Source of the DNA: Bradyrhizobium sp. Gha
GTDB lineage: Bacteria; Pseudomonadota; Alphaproteobacteria; Rhizobiales; Xanthobacteraceae
Assembly: GCF_900113735.1 (NCBI RefSeq)
Contig: NZ_FOQM01000002.1
Location: 248,001 to 312,000, forward strand
Direction of reading: 5' to 3'
DNA length: 64,000 bases
In this document: piece after piece, positions 13,610 to 24,038 of the stretch
How positions within the stretch are numbered: the stretch's first letter is position 1
Layout: each line of letters begins with the position of its first letter
Translations under genes and position numbers: made by a program
Notes under the pieces: model-generated
Databases searched by the model: none
What the model was told of the DNA's origin: nothing
Seen by the model: only the letters and a program-made list of their open reading frames with translations

Positions 13610-13827
13610 CGGTTCAAGAGCCTGGAAACGGGGCGATTTCCCCACCGGGAAACGGGTGGGGATGGGCTGAAAGCCGCATCGCTTATACGGGTTGCCAGAC
13701 CCCGGGCAAACCGATATCTGAATGGCAAAACTCGGGGAAACAATAAGGAACGTGTGATTCTCCCGAGGCTCGTCCTGGCGGCCGCCTGGCCGCTTATTCC
13801 TTCTTGCGGTGTGGGGCCTGGCCGGAA

Positions 13828-14382
13828 ATGGACTCTTTCGAACTCAACAAGATTCTTGGTGCCGTGCTCGGCACCTGTCTCATTCTGCTGGTGACGAGCT
13901 TCACCGCGAACGCGCTGTTCTCGCCCAAGATGCCGGAAAAGCCGGGCTTCGAGATCGCCGTGAAGGAAGAAGCTGGTGACAAGGGCGGCGCTCCTGCGGC
14001 CGCAGCCCCGTCCGAGCCGATCGAGAAGCTGCTCCAGACCGCCTCCGTCGAGAAGGGCGCGGCTGCCGCGAAGAAGTGCGGCGCCTGCCACACCTTCGAG
14101 AAGGGCGGCCCGAACCGCGTCGGTCCGAACCTCTACGGCATCGTCGGCGACAATCGTGGCGAGGACCGCGGCGGTTTCAATTTCTCCGCCGCCATGAAGG
14201 CCAAGGGTGGCACCTGGACCATCGACGATCTCAACAAGTTCATCGCGAATCCGAAGGGCTTCATTCCCGGCACCGCGATGGGCTTCGCCGGCATCCCGAA
14301 GGACTCGGAGCGCGCCGACGTCATCGCCTACCTCAACAGCCTGTCCGACAGCCCGAAGCCGTTGCCCACCGCAGCGAAATAG
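13828..14382 (+). CDS. cycM: Membrane-anchored cytochrome c CycM
   Basis: A 184-residue class I cytochrome c held in the membrane by an uncleaved N-terminal helix (about residues 9-31), with its haem domain in the periplasm. The haem motif is C84-G-A-C87-H88, and Met151 in TAMGFAG is the likely sixth ligand. Length and the N-terminal [13 protein letters not shown] sequence match CycM of Bradyrhizobium, which passes electrons between the bc1 complex and aa3-type oxidase. The linker after the anchor is rich in Ala, Gly and Pro. The ATG at 13828 removes eight non-conserved upstream residues. A good terminator follows. Confidence 0.95.
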   Translation: MDSFELNKILGAVLGTCLILLVTSFTANALFSPKMPEKPGFEIAVKEEAGDKGGAPAAAAPSEPIEKLLQTASVEKGAAAAKKCGACHTFEKGGPNRVGPNLYGIVGDNRGEDRGGFNFSAAMKAKGGTWTIDDLNKFIANPKGFIPGTAMGFAGIPKDSERADVIAYLNSLSDSPKPLPTAAK

Positions 14383-14408
14383 GCCTATCGGACCGACCTT
14401 GGACTATG

Positions 14409-14440
14409 CGGCCAGGCCCCAAAGCCTGGCCGTTTCCTTA
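14409..14440 (+). terminator. Rho-independent terminator after cycM
   Basis: 9-bp perfect stem cggccaggc / gcctggccg with loop cccaaa, followed by tttcctta. It begins 26 bases after the cycM stop and separates it from the yej operon. Confidence 0.75.
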
Positions 14441-14593
14441 TCTGGAGCCTCGCAGTGTCGTACCCGGGGCGTTTGGCCGCAGCGGACTACCCGCCTGGCC
14501 TTCCAAGATGAGGAAAAAGCAACATATTCCGTCGAAACCTCGCCTATATTGGGAACTTAAAGGAGTAGCCTCCTTCAAGACAGGGATGTTGAT

Positions 14594-16495
14594 TTGGCCA
14601 TTACCCGACGCGATCTCCTGCTCACCGGCGCGGCCGTTGCCGCGCTTCCCGCCCTCGGCTCTGCGGCGGGTGTTCCCATCGTCCGCACGGCGGAGGCGCA
14701 ATCGGGCGGTGAGCTACCTTGGCGCCATGCGCTCTCGCTGTTCGGCGACATCAAGTACCCGGCCGACTTCAAGCGGTTCGACTACGTCAATCCTGATGCG
14801 CCCAAGGGCGGCACGGTACGGCAGATCGCGATCGGGACGTTCGATAATTTCAACTATGTTGTTTCCGGCGTGAAGGGCAATCTCGCAGCGCCGGTCCCCT
14901 TGATTTACGACACGCTGACGACCGCCGCTCTAGATGAGGTTTCGACGGAATACGGCTTGCTGGCCGAAGCGGTCAGCCGTCCCGACGATTCCTCCTTTGT
15001 GACCTATCGTCTGCGCGCACAGGCCAAATGGCACGATGGAAAGCCGGTCACCGCTGAGGATGTGATCTATTCACTGGACGTGCTGAAGAAGAATCACCCG
15101 TTTTATGCGGCGTATTATCGACATGTGGTCAGCGCCGAGAAGGTCGGCGAGCGCGATGTCAAATTTACGTTCGATGCGCCAGGAAACCGAGAGCTTCCCC
15201 AAATCGTCGGTCAACTCGTCGTTCTGCCCAAGCACTGGTGGGAGGGGACAGATGCCCAGGGCAAAAAACGCGACGTAACGGTGACCACGCTCGAAATTCC
15301 GCTGGGCGCGGGCCCATATCGAATCAAGGATTATGTCGCCGGTCGCAGCATCGTGCTGGAACGAGTCAAGGATTACTGGGGGCGCGAGGTCAACGTTAAC
15401 GTCGGGCGAAATAATTTCGACGAGCTGCGTTACGAATATTTCAGGGATGCCACCGTCGCGATCGAGGCATTCAAAGCCGATCAGGTTGACTGGCGCGCCG
15501 AAAACAGCGCGAAGAACTGGGCGACGGCCTACGATTTCCCGGCGGTTACCGAGAAACGCGTTGTTCTGGAGGAGTTTCCAAATCGCAGCTCGGGCGTCAT
15601 GCAGGCCTTTGCCCCGAACTTGCGTCGCGCCAAGTTCGCGGATGCCAGGGTGCGCCGGGCCCTCAACTATGCGTTCGACTTCGAGGAGATGAACAAGCAG
15701 ATCTTCTTTGGGCAGTACAAGCGTATCAGCAGCTATTTCGACGGAATCGAAGATCTGATGGCCACCGGCGTGCCGGAAGGAAAAGAGCTCGAGATTCTGG
15801 AGAGCCTCCGTGCTGAGATTCCGCCCGAGGTGTTTACGACGCCCTACACAAACCCTGTCGGCGGGAGTCCGGAAGCCGTACGCGAAAATCTCAGAGAGGC
15901 GCTCCGCCTGCTGAAGGAAGCCGGCTATGAGGTGCGCGATCGTAAGCTGATCGAAGTCAAGACAGGGACCCAGCTCTCTCTCGAATTGCTGGCTCAGGAC
16001 CCCGCCTTCGAAAGGGTCATGTTGTTCTACAAGCCCTCCCTGGAGAGGCTCGGCATCGCAGTCAGCGTCCGAACGATCGATCCGACGCAATATGAAAACC
16101 GGCTGCGCGAATGGGATTTTGACATCGTCGTTGCCTCCTGGGGAGAGTCCTTGTCCCCCGGCAACGAGCAGCGCGAATCCTGGGGGTCGAAAGCTGCGGA
16201 CATGAGCGGTTCGCGCAACGTCGTCGGTATCAAGAATCCGGCGATTGATAAGCTGATCGACCGCGTCATCTTCGCGAAGGATCGGGCCGAACTCGTGGCC
16301 GCGACCAAGGCGCTGGACCGCGTGCTTCTGTGGAACCATTATGTGGTGCCGCAATGGAATTATCCAAAACTGCGCACGGCGCGATGGGATCGCTTCGGCC
16401 GGCCCTCCGAAATGCCGAAATACGGCCAGTCGGCCTTCCCCTTCATCTGGTGGTACGACGCAGACAAGGCGGCACGGATCGCGAAGAAGTCGTGA
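14594..16495 (+). CDS. yejA: Family 5 extracellular solute-binding protein, YejA type (copy 1)
   Basis: Periplasmic peptide-binding protein of 633 residues. It begins with a twin-arginine-like signal (ITRRDLLLTGAAVAALPAL) followed by an Ala-rich cleavage region near AEAQ. The mature part has the SBP family 5 pattern: YDTLTT, AKWHDGKPVTAEDVIYSLD, GAGPYRIKDY and the RRALNYAFDFE segment. The start is a TTG, with aggga 7 bases upstream; no in-frame ATG lies in a suitable place. The order SBP-SBP-permease-permease-ATPase identifies a YejABEF system. In Enterobacteria and rhizobia such systems import peptides, microcin C-like compounds or antimicrobial peptides. Confidence 0.9.
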   Translation: MAITRRDLLLTGAAVAALPALGSAAGVPIVRTAEAQSGGELPWRHALSLFGDIKYPADFKRFDYVNPDAPKGGTVRQIAIGTFDNFNYVVSGVKGNLAAPVPLIYDTLTTAALDEVSTEYGLLAEAVSRPDDSSFVTYRLRAQAKWHDGKPVTAEDVIYSLDVLKKNHPFYAAYYRHVVSAEKVGERDVKFTFDAPGNRELPQIVGQLVVLPKHWWEGTDAQGKKRDVTVTTLEIPLGAGPYRIKDYVAGRSIVLERVKDYWGREVNVNVGRNNFDELRYEYFRDATVAIEAFKADQVDWRAENSAKNWATAYDFPAVTEKRVVLEEFPNRSSGVMQAFAPNLRRAKFADARVRRALNYAFDFEEMNKQIFFGQYKRISSYFDGIEDLMATGVPEGKELEILESLRAEIPPEVFTTPYTNPVGGSPEAVRENLREALRLLKEAGYEVRDRKLIEVKTGTQLSLELLAQDPAFERVMLFYKPSLERLGIAVSVRTIDPTQYENRLREWDFDIVVASWGESLSPGNEQRESWGSKAADMSGSRNVVGIKNPAIDKLIDRVIFAKDRAELVAATKALDRVLLWNHYVVPQWNYPKLRTARWDRFGRPSEMPKYGQSAFPFIWWYDADKAARIAKKS

Positions 16496-16509
16496 AGGAC
16501 ATTTCTCGC

Positions 16510-18396
16510 ATGGCGCAGCTTTCACGCCGGCATGTGCTGGTCCTCGGTGCCGGCGCCGTAGTCAGCGCAGCCGCACTGCGCGGCGCGGCGGCATCCGAGG
16601 GGCTCAGCGAGGCCCACGGCATGTCGGCGTTCGGCGATCTCAAATATCCCGCCGACTTCCACCATTTCGACTATGTCAATGTTGACGCCCCCAAGGGCGG
16701 CACGTTCTCGCTGATTCCGTCGACGAGGGGCTACAACCAGTCCTTCTTCACCTTCAACTCGCTCAACGCCTTCATCCTCAAGGGCGAGGGTGCACAAGGC
16801 ATGGACCTGACCTTCGCCACGCTGATGCAGCATGCCGGCGACGAGCCCGACGCCATGTATGGCTTTGCCGCAAAGTCGGTGCAGATCTCTCCCGACAAGC
16901 TAGCCTATCGCTTCACGATGCGGCCCGAGGCGAAGTTTCACGACGGCACCAAGCTGACCGCGCACGACGTCGCGTTCTCGGTCAACGTCCTGAAGGACAA
17001 GGGCCATCCGCTGATCCAGATCCAGATGCGCGACGTCAAGGGCGCCGAGGCCATCGACGACGCCACCGTGATCGTGAGCTTCGCCGCGAAGCGCGCGCGC
17101 GACGTGCCGCTTTACGTGGCGAGCCTTCCGATCTTCTCCAGGGCCTATTACGCGAACCGGACGTTCGACGAGACCACGACCGACACGCCGCTGGGTTCGG
17201 GGGCCTACAAGGTCGGCAGGTTCGAGATCAACCGCTTCATCGCGTTCGAGCGCGTCAGGGATTGGTGGGGCGCGGACCTGCCGGTCTGTCGCGGCAGCAA
17301 TAATTTCGACGTGATCCGCTACGAATTCTACCGCGACCGCGACGTTGCCTTCGAAGGCTTCACCGGCAAGAACTATCTCTATCGCGAGGAGTTCACCTCG
17401 CGCATCTGGGCGACACGCTACGACTTTCCCGCAATCAAGGATGGACGGGTCAAGCGCGAGGAGGTGCCTGATCAGACGCCTTCGGGCGGACAAGGCTGGT
17501 TCCTGAACACGCGGCGGGACAAGTTCAAGAACCCCAATGTGCGCGAAGCACTGAACTATGCGTTCGACTTCGAGTGGACCAACAAGACCATCATGTACGG
17601 CGCCTATGCGCGCGCCCGCTCGCCGTTCCAGAATTCCGATCTCGTCGCCGAAGGGATGCCGTCGCCGGAGGAGCTGCAGCTGCTCGAGCCGTTCCGCGGC
17701 CAGGTGCCCGACGAAGTCTTCGGCGAGCCGTTCGTGCCGCCGGTGTCGGACGGTTCGGGGCAGGACCGCGCGCTGCTGCGCAAGGCGCAGCAATTGCTCC
17801 AGGAGGCGCAGCTTCCGGTCAAGGACGGCAAGCGGCTGTTGCCGAGCGGCGAAGTCTTCGCCATCGAGTTCCTGACCGACGAGGCCTCGTTCCAACCGCA
17901 CCACGCCTCATTCCTCAAGAATCTCAACGTCCTTGGCATCGACGCAAATCTGCGTCTGGTCGATGCCGTCCAGTACCGCGCCCGCGTCGAATCCTTCGAT
18001 TTCGACGTAGCCATCAACCGCATCACCATGTCGGCCACGCCGGGCGACAGCCTGCGGACCTACTTCACCTCGCAAGCGGCGACGACCAAGGGCTCCTACA
18101 ATCTGGCCGGCGTATCCAGCCCCGCGCTCGACGCGCTGGTCGAGAAGGCGATGGCCGCCGAGACGCGCCAGGATCTGACGGTTGCCTGCCGCGCGATCGA
18201 TCGCGTCTTCCGCGCCGGCCGCTACTGGGTCCCGCAATGGTACAATACCAGCCACCGGCTGGCGTATTGGGACGAGTTCGGCCATCCCGCGAACCTGCCG
18301 CGTTACGCGCTCACCGACTATACGAGCGGCGTAGGGGAGCGGACGCTGTGGTGGTACGATGCCGCCAAGGCCGCCAAGCTCGATCAGGCGAAGTAG
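16510..18396 (+). CDS. yejA: Family 5 extracellular solute-binding protein, YejA type (copy 2)
   Basis: Second peptide-binding protein, 628 residues, directly after the first. It also has a Tat-like leader (LSRRHVLVLGAGAVVSAAAL). It shares with copy 1 the FGDLKYPADF..FDYVNVDAPKGG opening, the FHDGTKLTAHDVAFS segment and the REALNYAFDFEW stretch, so the two are diverged tandem duplicates. The ATG at 16510 has aagga 9 bases upstream; a GTG at 16492 overlapping the previous stop would add six residues and cannot be excluded. Base composition is more GC-rich than copy 1. The permease gene starts 3 bases after its stop. Confidence 0.9.
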   Translation: MAQLSRRHVLVLGAGAVVSAAALRGAAASEGLSEAHGMSAFGDLKYPADFHHFDYVNVDAPKGGTFSLIPSTRGYNQSFFTFNSLNAFILKGEGAQGMDLTFATLMQHAGDEPDAMYGFAAKSVQISPDKLAYRFTMRPEAKFHDGTKLTAHDVAFSVNVLKDKGHPLIQIQMRDVKGAEAIDDATVIVSFAAKRARDVPLYVASLPIFSRAYYANRTFDETTTDTPLGSGAYKVGRFEINRFIAFERVRDWWGADLPVCRGSNNFDVIRYEFYRDRDVAFEGFTGKNYLYREEFTSRIWATRYDFPAIKDGRVKREEVPDQTPSGGQGWFLNTRRDKFKNPNVREALNYAFDFEWTNKTIMYGAYARARSPFQNSDLVAEGMPSPEELQLLEPFRGQVPDEVFGEPFVPPVSDGSGQDRALLRKAQQLLQEAQLPVKDGKRLLPSGEVFAIEFLTDEASFQPHHASFLKNLNVLGIDANLRLVDAVQYRARVESFDFDVAINRITMSATPGDSLRTYFTSQAATTKGSYNLAGVSSPALDALVEKAMAAETRQDLTVACRAIDRVFRAGRYWVPQWYNTSHRLAYWDEFGHPANLPRYALTDYTSGVGERTLWWYDAAKAAKLDQAK

Positions 18397-18399
18397 CTC

Positions 18400-19509
18400 A
18401 TGAGCGCCTATATCGCACGCCGCCTCCTCCTGATGATCCCGACGCTGCTCGGGATCCTCTTCATTTCGTTCGTGGTCGTGCAATTCGCGCCGGGCGGTCC
18501 GGTGGAGCGCGTGATCGCGCAATTGTCGGGTGCCGATACCGGGGGTACCTCGCGGATCTCCGGCGGCGGCGACTTCGCGCAGCGTGCGCCGGGCCAGGGC
18601 GGAGCTGGCAGTGATGCCATCAATTCGAAATACCGCGGCGCGCAGGGCCTCGACCCCGATTTCATCAAGAAGCTGGAAAAGCAGTTCGGCTTCGACAAGC
18701 CGGCGCCGGAGCGGTTCGCGTTGATGGTCTGGAACTACGCGCGCTTCGATTTCGGCAAGAGCTATTTCCGCGACGTCAGCGTCATCCAGCTCATCAAGGA
18801 GAAGCTGCCGGTCTCGATCTCGCTGGGCCTCTGGCTCACGCTGCTGACCTACCTGATCTCGATTCCGCTCGGTATCCGCAAGGCAGTGAGGGATGGCACG
18901 CGCTTCGACACCTGGACATCGAGCGTGATCGTGCTCGGTTACGCGATTCCAGGCTTCCTGTTTGCGATCCTTCTGATCATCCTGTTCGCCGGCGGCTCGT
19001 TCTTCAATTGGTTCCCGCTGCGCGGGTTGACGTCCGACGGCTGGTCGCAGTTTCCCTGGTACTGGAAGATCATCGACTATTTCTGGCACCTGACGCTGCC
19101 GATCATCGCGATGGGACTCGGCGCCTTTGCGACCATGACATTTCTCACCAAGAACTCGTTCCTGGACGAGATCCGCAAGCAATATGTCATGACGGCACGG
19201 GCCAAGGGCTGTAGCGAGCGCCAGGTGCTCTACGGCCACATCTTCCGCAATGCGATGCTGATCGTGATCGCGGGCTTCCCCGGGGCCTTCATCAGCGCCT
19301 TCTTCTCGGGCTCGCTGCTGATCGAGACCATCTTCTCGCTCGATGGGATCGGGCTGCTCGGTTTTGAGAGCGTTCTCAACCGCGACTATCCCGTCGTGTT
19401 CGGCACTCTCTACATCTTTTCGCTCATTGGTCTCGTGGTCGGTCTGATCTCCGACCTGACCTATATGTGGATCGATCCACGGATCGATTTCGAGGCGCGG
19501 GAGGTCTGA
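18400..19509 (+). CDS. yejB: Peptide ABC transporter permease YejB
   Basis: Inner-membrane permease of 369 residues in the DppB/OppB superfamily. It starts with an in-plane helix ([22 protein letters not shown]), then a periplasmic insert rich in Gly (residues 45-85), then five further membrane segments. The cytoplasmic EAA loop is recognisable around [25 protein letters not shown]. The Gly-rich insert after helix 1 is typical of YejB. Its stop overlaps the yejE start (tgatg), so translation is probably coupled. Confidence 0.93.
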   Translation: MSAYIARRLLLMIPTLLGILFISFVVVQFAPGGPVERVIAQLSGADTGGTSRISGGGDFAQRAPGQGGAGSDAINSKYRGAQGLDPDFIKKLEKQFGFDKPAPERFALMVWNYARFDFGKSYFRDVSVIQLIKEKLPVSISLGLWLTLLTYLISIPLGIRKAVRDGTRFDTWTSSVIVLGYAIPGFLFAILLIILFAGGSFFNWFPLRGLTSDGWSQFPWYWKIIDYFWHLTLPIIAMGLGAFATMTFLTKNSFLDEIRKQYVMTARAKGCSERQVLYGHIFRNAMLIVIAGFPGAFISAFFSGSLLIETIFSLDGIGLLGFESVLNRDYPVVFGTLYIFSLIGLVVGLISDLTYMWIDPRIDFEAREV

Positions 19510-20687
19510 TGACAGTCACCGCGCCCACCCCGGTCGAGACCACCACGAAGTCGCCGTTCGGCGAAGCGGTGCCGATCACGCGGAAGTCGTTCGCACCGTC
19601 GCCGCTCAACAGGCGGCGCTGGCAGAACTTCAAGGCTAACCGCCGCGGCTACTGGTCCTTCTGGATCTTCATGGTCATGTTCGTGGTCTCGCTGTTCGCC
19701 GAGCTGATCGCCAACGACCGTCCCTTCCTGATCAAATATGACGGCCATCTCTACTGGCCCGCCTTCGTCACCTATTCGGAGACGACCTTCGGCGGCGATT
19801 TCGAGACTGCGGCCGACTATCGCGACCCCTACCTGCAGAAGCTGATCAGGGACAAGGGCGGCGCCATCGTCTGGCCGCTGATCCGCTACTCCTACGACAC
19901 CCACAATCTCGATCTGCCGACGCCGGCGCCATCGCCGCCGACCTGGCTGTTGACGGAAGCCCAGTGCAAGCCGGTGGTGGAGAAGAAGGGCCTGAAGAGC
20001 TGCCGCGACCTCGAATACAACTGGCTCGGCACCGACGATCAGGGCCGCGACGTCGTGGCGCGGATGATCTACGGATTCCGCATCTCGGTGCTGTTCGGCC
20101 TGGCGCTGACGATCTGCTCGTCGGTCATCGGCATCATCGCCGGCGGCGTGCAGGGCTATTTCGGCGGCTGGACGGATCTGTTGTTCCAGCGCTTCATCGA
20201 GATATGGAACGCCATACCCTATCTCTATCTGCTGCTGATCGTCGCGGCCGTGCTTCCGCCGGGCTTCTTCATCCTGCTCGGCATCATGGTGCTGTTTCAC
20301 TGGGTGTCGCTGGTCGGCCTGGTCCGCGCGGAATTTCTGCGCGGCCGCAATTTCGAATATATCCAGGCGGCGCGCGCGCTGGGTGTGTCGGATAAGGTCA
20401 TCATGTTCCGGCACCTGTTGCCGAACGCCATGGTCGCCACCATGACGTTCCTGCCGTTCATCGTCTCATCCTCGGTGATGACGCTGACGGCTCTCGATTT
20501 CCTGGGTTTCGGCCTGCCGCCCGGCTCGCCATCGCTCGGCGAATTGCTGTCGCAGGCGAAGGCGAACGTGCAGGCGCCGTGGCTCGGCTTCGCCGGCTTC
20601 TTCTCGGTTGCGAGCATGCTGTCGCTCCTGCTCTTCACCGGCGAGGCGGTGCGCGACGCCTTCGATCCGCGCAAGACGTTCAAGTGA
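19509..20687 (+). CDS. yejE: Peptide ABC transporter permease YejE
   Basis: Second permease of the Yej system, 392 residues. A long N-terminal cytoplasmic arm (about 45 residues, ending NRRRWQNFKANRRGYWSFWIF) leads into helix 1. A large periplasmic segment (about 75-165) then precedes the core permease domain with LGTDDQGRDVVARMIYG and the EAA loop near YIQAARALGVSDKVIMFRHLLPNAM. The start is the ATG overlapping the yejB stop. The C-terminal GEAVRDAFDPRKTFK is the usual end of this family. Confidence 0.93.
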   Translation: MTVTAPTPVETTTKSPFGEAVPITRKSFAPSPLNRRRWQNFKANRRGYWSFWIFMVMFVVSLFAELIANDRPFLIKYDGHLYWPAFVTYSETTFGGDFETAADYRDPYLQKLIRDKGGAIVWPLIRYSYDTHNLDLPTPAPSPPTWLLTEAQCKPVVEKKGLKSCRDLEYNWLGTDDQGRDVVARMIYGFRISVLFGLALTICSSVIGIIAGGVQGYFGGWTDLLFQRFIEIWNAIPYLYLLLIVAAVLPPGFFILLGIMVLFHWVSLVGLVRAEFLRGRNFEYIQAARALGVSDKVIMFRHLLPNAMVATMTFLPFIVSSSVMTLTALDFLGFGLPPGSPSLGELLSQAKANVQAPWLGFAGFFSVASMLSLLLFTGEAVRDAFDPRKTFK

Positions 20688-20694
20688 GGGCGTG

Positions 20695-22332
20695 ATGGAC
20701 GCGATCAACCAGCCCCTGCTTGCCGTACGCGACCTCTCGGTGGCCTTCCACCAGGGCGGCGCCACCACGCTCGCCGTCGACAGGATCTCGTTCCAGATCA
20801 AGCGCGGCGAATGTGTCGCGCTGGTCGGCGAATCCGGCTCCGGCAAGTCGGTCAGCGCGCTTTCGATCCTCAAGCTGCTGCCCTATCCCAGCGCCTCGCA
20901 TCCCTCGGGCAGCATCCGCTTCAAGGGACAGGAGCTGATCGACCAGTCCGAGCGGCAGATGCGGGAGATCCGCGGCAGCGACATCTCCATCATCTTCCAG
21001 GAGCCGATGACCTCGCTCAATCCGCTGCACACGATCGAGGCGCAGATCGGCGAGATCATCCAGCTGCACAATCCGGTCAGCAATGCCGAGGCACGCAAGC
21101 GGACGCTGGAGTTGCTGACGCAGGTCGGAATCCCCGAGCCCGAGACGCGGCTGAAGAGCTATCCGCACCAGCTCTCCGGCGGCCAGCGCCAGCGCGTCAT
21201 GATCGCGATGGCGCTCGCCAACGAGCCCGATCTCTTGATCGCGGACGAGCCGACCACGGCGCTCGACGTCACCGTGCAGGCGCAGATCCTGAGGCTGCTC
21301 GCCGAGATCCGTTCGCGTCTCGGCATGAGCCTGCTCTTCATCACCCATGATCTCGGCATCGTGCGCCGCATCGCCGACACCGTCTGTGTGATGAAGGGCG
21401 GCGTGATCGTCGAGCAGGGGCCGGTCGACCAGGTCTTCAAGACGCCGAAACATCCCTATACCCGCGACCTGCTCGCGGCGGAGCCGAAGCCTGATCCGGC
21501 GCCGCCGCAGCCCGGTGCGCCGGTGGTGATGTCGGCGGACGATCTGAAGGTGTGGTTTCCGATCAAGCGCGGCTTGATGCGCAAGACGGTCGGCCACATC
21601 AAGGCGGTCGACAGCGTCAGCGTCGCCGTGCGCAAGGGCGAGACGCTCGGCGTCGTCGGCGAGTCGGGCTCGGGTAAGACCACCCTGGGTCTCGCCTTGC
21701 TGCGACTGATCTCCTCGAACGGACGCATCGTCTTTCTCGGCAAGGACATCCAGGGCTTGCGCTTCAAGGAGATGCGCCCCTTCCGGCGCGACATGCAGAT
21801 CGTCTTCCAGGATCCGTTCGGCTCGCTCTCACCGCGCATGTCGATCGCCGACATCATCGCCGAAGGCCTGTCCGTGCATCAGCCGAAGCTGTCGCGCGAG
21901 GAGCGCGAGGCGCGCGTCGTCAAGGCGCTCGAGGACGTCGGCCTGCAGCCGGACACCCGCCATCGCTATCCGCACGAATTCTCCGGCGGCCAGCGCCAGC
22001 GCATCAGCATCGCACGCGCGGTGGTGCTGGAGCCTGACTTCATCGTGCTCGACGAGCCGACCAGCGCGCTCGACATGCTGATCCAGGCCCAGATGGTCGA
22101 CCTGTTGCGCGACTTGCAGCGCAGGCGCGATCTCACCTACATGTTCATCTCGCACGATCTGCGTGTCGTCGCCTCGCTCGCCAGCCATCTCATCGTGATG
22201 CGCAGCGGAAAGGTGGTCGAGGAAGGCCAGGCCGCCGAGTTGTTCAAGAACCCGAAGACGGATTACACCCGAGCCCTGTTCGCGGCAGCGTTCCGGCTTG
22301 AGACGGCGGGCGGCGGCGACGTCGCGACGTAG
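20695..22332 (+). CDS. yejF: Duplicated ABC ATPase YejF
   Basis: Energises the Yej transporter. One 545-residue chain holds two complete ATP-binding cassettes. Each has its own Walker A (GESGSGKS near residue 45, GESGSGKT near 320), signature ([16 protein letters not shown]) and Walker B followed by DEPT ([22 protein letters not shown]). The linker carries the oligopeptide-family C-terminal segment [12 protein letters not shown]. The start ATG follows yejE by 7 bases. This is the last gene of the operon; no clear terminator is seen after it. Confidence 0.95.
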   Translation: MDAINQPLLAVRDLSVAFHQGGATTLAVDRISFQIKRGECVALVGESGSGKSVSALSILKLLPYPSASHPSGSIRFKGQELIDQSERQMREIRGSDISIIFQEPMTSLNPLHTIEAQIGEIIQLHNPVSNAEARKRTLELLTQVGIPEPETRLKSYPHQLSGGQRQRVMIAMALANEPDLLIADEPTTALDVTVQAQILRLLAEIRSRLGMSLLFITHDLGIVRRIADTVCVMKGGVIVEQGPVDQVFKTPKHPYTRDLLAAEPKPDPAPPQPGAPVVMSADDLKVWFPIKRGLMRKTVGHIKAVDSVSVAVRKGETLGVVGESGSGKTTLGLALLRLISSNGRIVFLGKDIQGLRFKEMRPFRRDMQIVFQDPFGSLSPRMSIADIIAEGLSVHQPKLSREEREARVVKALEDVGLQPDTRHRYPHEFSGGQRQRISIARAVVLEPDFIVLDEPTSALDMLIQAQMVDLLRDLQRRRDLTYMFISHDLRVVASLASHLIVMRSGKVVEEGQAAELFKNPKTDYTRALFAAAFRLETAGGGDVAT

Positions 22333-22898
22333 TTTTTCCTTCATGTCCCCGGACGCCGATCGCTTCGATGATGGGATGATAACGAGAAACTGAGGGGGCG
22401 ATGCGGGCGGCCGGACAAGGCAGGTGACGGTTCGGCCGCTCCAAGAGGCTAACGCCGGGACCGCAGGTGGCGCTTCGCCTTGTGAAATGTCCGCCTTTCG
22501 TCTCTCTTGGGGGATAAGCGGCCATCGCGATTTCATGAGCACATACTACAGCGTCCACGGCGACGGCCCCCCATCGGCCGCATCCGGATCGAACATGTTG
22601 CGAATGCGAGCGTTCCACCGCAGGAACACCGTAGTCTTCCGGATCGCCTAAAGTCGGGAAGTAGACAGAGCCGCGCACGCACTGCAGCGACACTGATAAC
22701 GTTTGATGCCGTAATCATATTGGCTGGCGCTCAGGTCCGGTGGTCGTAGGGGTGCGACTGCCGGGCCTGATTTGCTTTCACGGTAGATCACCAGCCGCTC
22801 CAACCCCCGCTTGTGCCCCCAAAGCGGTCCTCGCCGAACGGTGGAAGGAGCAATTTCAATGCGCTAGGATAAATCGTTCCCACACAGGAGGCGATGGA
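22333..22898. other. Intergenic region without recognisable gene
   Basis: 566 bases between yejF and the next binding-protein gene. Short open frames occur on both strands but none has a convincing start, codon bias or family feature. The last 60 bases act as leader for the downstream gene (cacacaggaggcgatgga holds its ribosome site). The stretch marks the change from the uniform GC-rich core to the more mixed accessory region. Confidence 0.5.
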
Positions 22899-23876
22899 AT
22901 GAATCGGCGCGCTTTTCTCGCATCGATCATCGCCTTTGGAACGGCGGCGCACCAAAGCGGTGCTCGGGCAGCAACAAAGACTGTAAGCATCGGCTGGCTG
23001 ACCGCGCAACGGGCGTCGAGTCTAACTCCATTTCTCGACGCATTCCGCAGCGCTCTTGCCGAGTTCGGGTATCGAGAAAGCGACAATCTGGAAATTGAAT
23101 ACCGCTATGGCGATGACAACCTTCTACGGGTAGCGCCACTTGCAGCTGAGCTGGTCCGCAAGCCGGTTGACTTGCTGGTTGTGCAGGGCGCCGCTGTTCC
23201 CTTGGTTTACGAGCTGAAACTTTCCATACCTGCGGTCTACGTCTTTAGTGGCGACCCTGTTACCGCTGGGTTTGCCGACAGTCTCGCTCATCCGCGTGGC
23301 AACATGACCGGTCTCACCTTCATGGCGGCCGAATTGAATGCAAAGCGCCTGGAGATATTGCGGGACATCATTCCAGAGCTACGGCGTATTGCCATCATCG
23401 CCAACCCCGAGCACCCGGGCAGTCAGATAGAGCGCACCTACTCAGAGGAGACGGCCCGGAAGCTCGGTTTGGAAATTGAATTTCATGGGACCTCGACGGA
23501 TGATCAGTTGGCGGCTGCCTTCTCTGCGATGGACCCGCATCCCCCACAAGCAATCTCTCTCTTCGCCGACGGCTTCGCTATTCAGTATCGTCATCGCATA
23601 ATTGATTACGCCATGAAGCACGGCGCGCCGGTTATTTCTGGTTGGCCCATATTCGCCAGAAGTGGCGCCATCTGTAGTTACGGGCCCAAGCTGTCGGAAT
23701 CGTATCGGCGCTTGGCCTACTATGTAGATCGAGTGCTCAAGGGAACCCAGCCATCCCTTCTACCAATTGAACGGCCAACAAAATTCGAAACCGTAGTCAA
23801 CCTGCAGACCGCCAAGCTCCTTGGTTTCACCGTCCCCGACGCAATCATCGCCTCTGCGGATGAGTTGATCCAATGA
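22899..23876 (+). CDS. Orphan ABC substrate-binding protein (PF04392 type)
   Basis: A 325-residue periplasmic binding protein of the ABC_sub_bind family (TrpX-like). The N-terminus MNRRAFLASIIAFGTAAHQSGARA is a signal peptide with a weak Tat character. Family hallmarks are IGWLTAQR, FRSALAEFGYRESDNLEIEYR, AAELVRKPVDLLVVQG, GNMTGLTF, KRLEILRDIIPELRRIAIIANP and the C-terminal NLQTAKLLGFTVPDAIIASADELI. A strong aggaggcg ribosome site precedes the ATG at 22899. No permease or ATPase gene is adjacent, as is common for the many orphan copies in Bradyrhizobium. Ligand unknown. Confidence 0.88.
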   Translation: MNRRAFLASIIAFGTAAHQSGARAATKTVSIGWLTAQRASSLTPFLDAFRSALAEFGYRESDNLEIEYRYGDDNLLRVAPLAAELVRKPVDLLVVQGAAVPLVYELKLSIPAVYVFSGDPVTAGFADSLAHPRGNMTGLTFMAAELNAKRLEILRDIIPELRRIAIIANPEHPGSQIERTYSEETARKLGLEIEFHGTSTDDQLAAAFSAMDPHPPQAISLFADGFAIQYRHRIIDYAMKHGAPVISGWPIFARSGAICSYGPKLSESYRRLAYYVDRVLKGTQPSLLPIERPTKFETVVNLQTAKLLGFTVPDAIIASADELIQ

Positions 23877-23917
23877 CTGCTATAGGCCCGTTGCTGCCGC
23901 ATCCGACGGTCGAGGAT

Positions 23918-23980
23918 ATGTCGGCTGCCAGAGGTAGACCGGACCTCGGTTAAACGGGGCTAGACGGACGCGATTGACCC
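23918..23980. repeat. Short dispersed repeat, copy A
   Basis: Starts atgtcggctgccagaggtag and ends cgcgattgaccc. The same two blocks in the same order and similar spacing recur at 33771-33826. It lies just downstream of a coding region and within an otherwise empty gap. Probably a remnant of a longer decayed element common to both sites. Confidence 0.55.
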
Positions 23981-24038
23981 ATAGCGGACCTAGAGTGCTT
24001 CGTATTTCGATTATGGCTCACAAGAGCTTGAAAATCGC

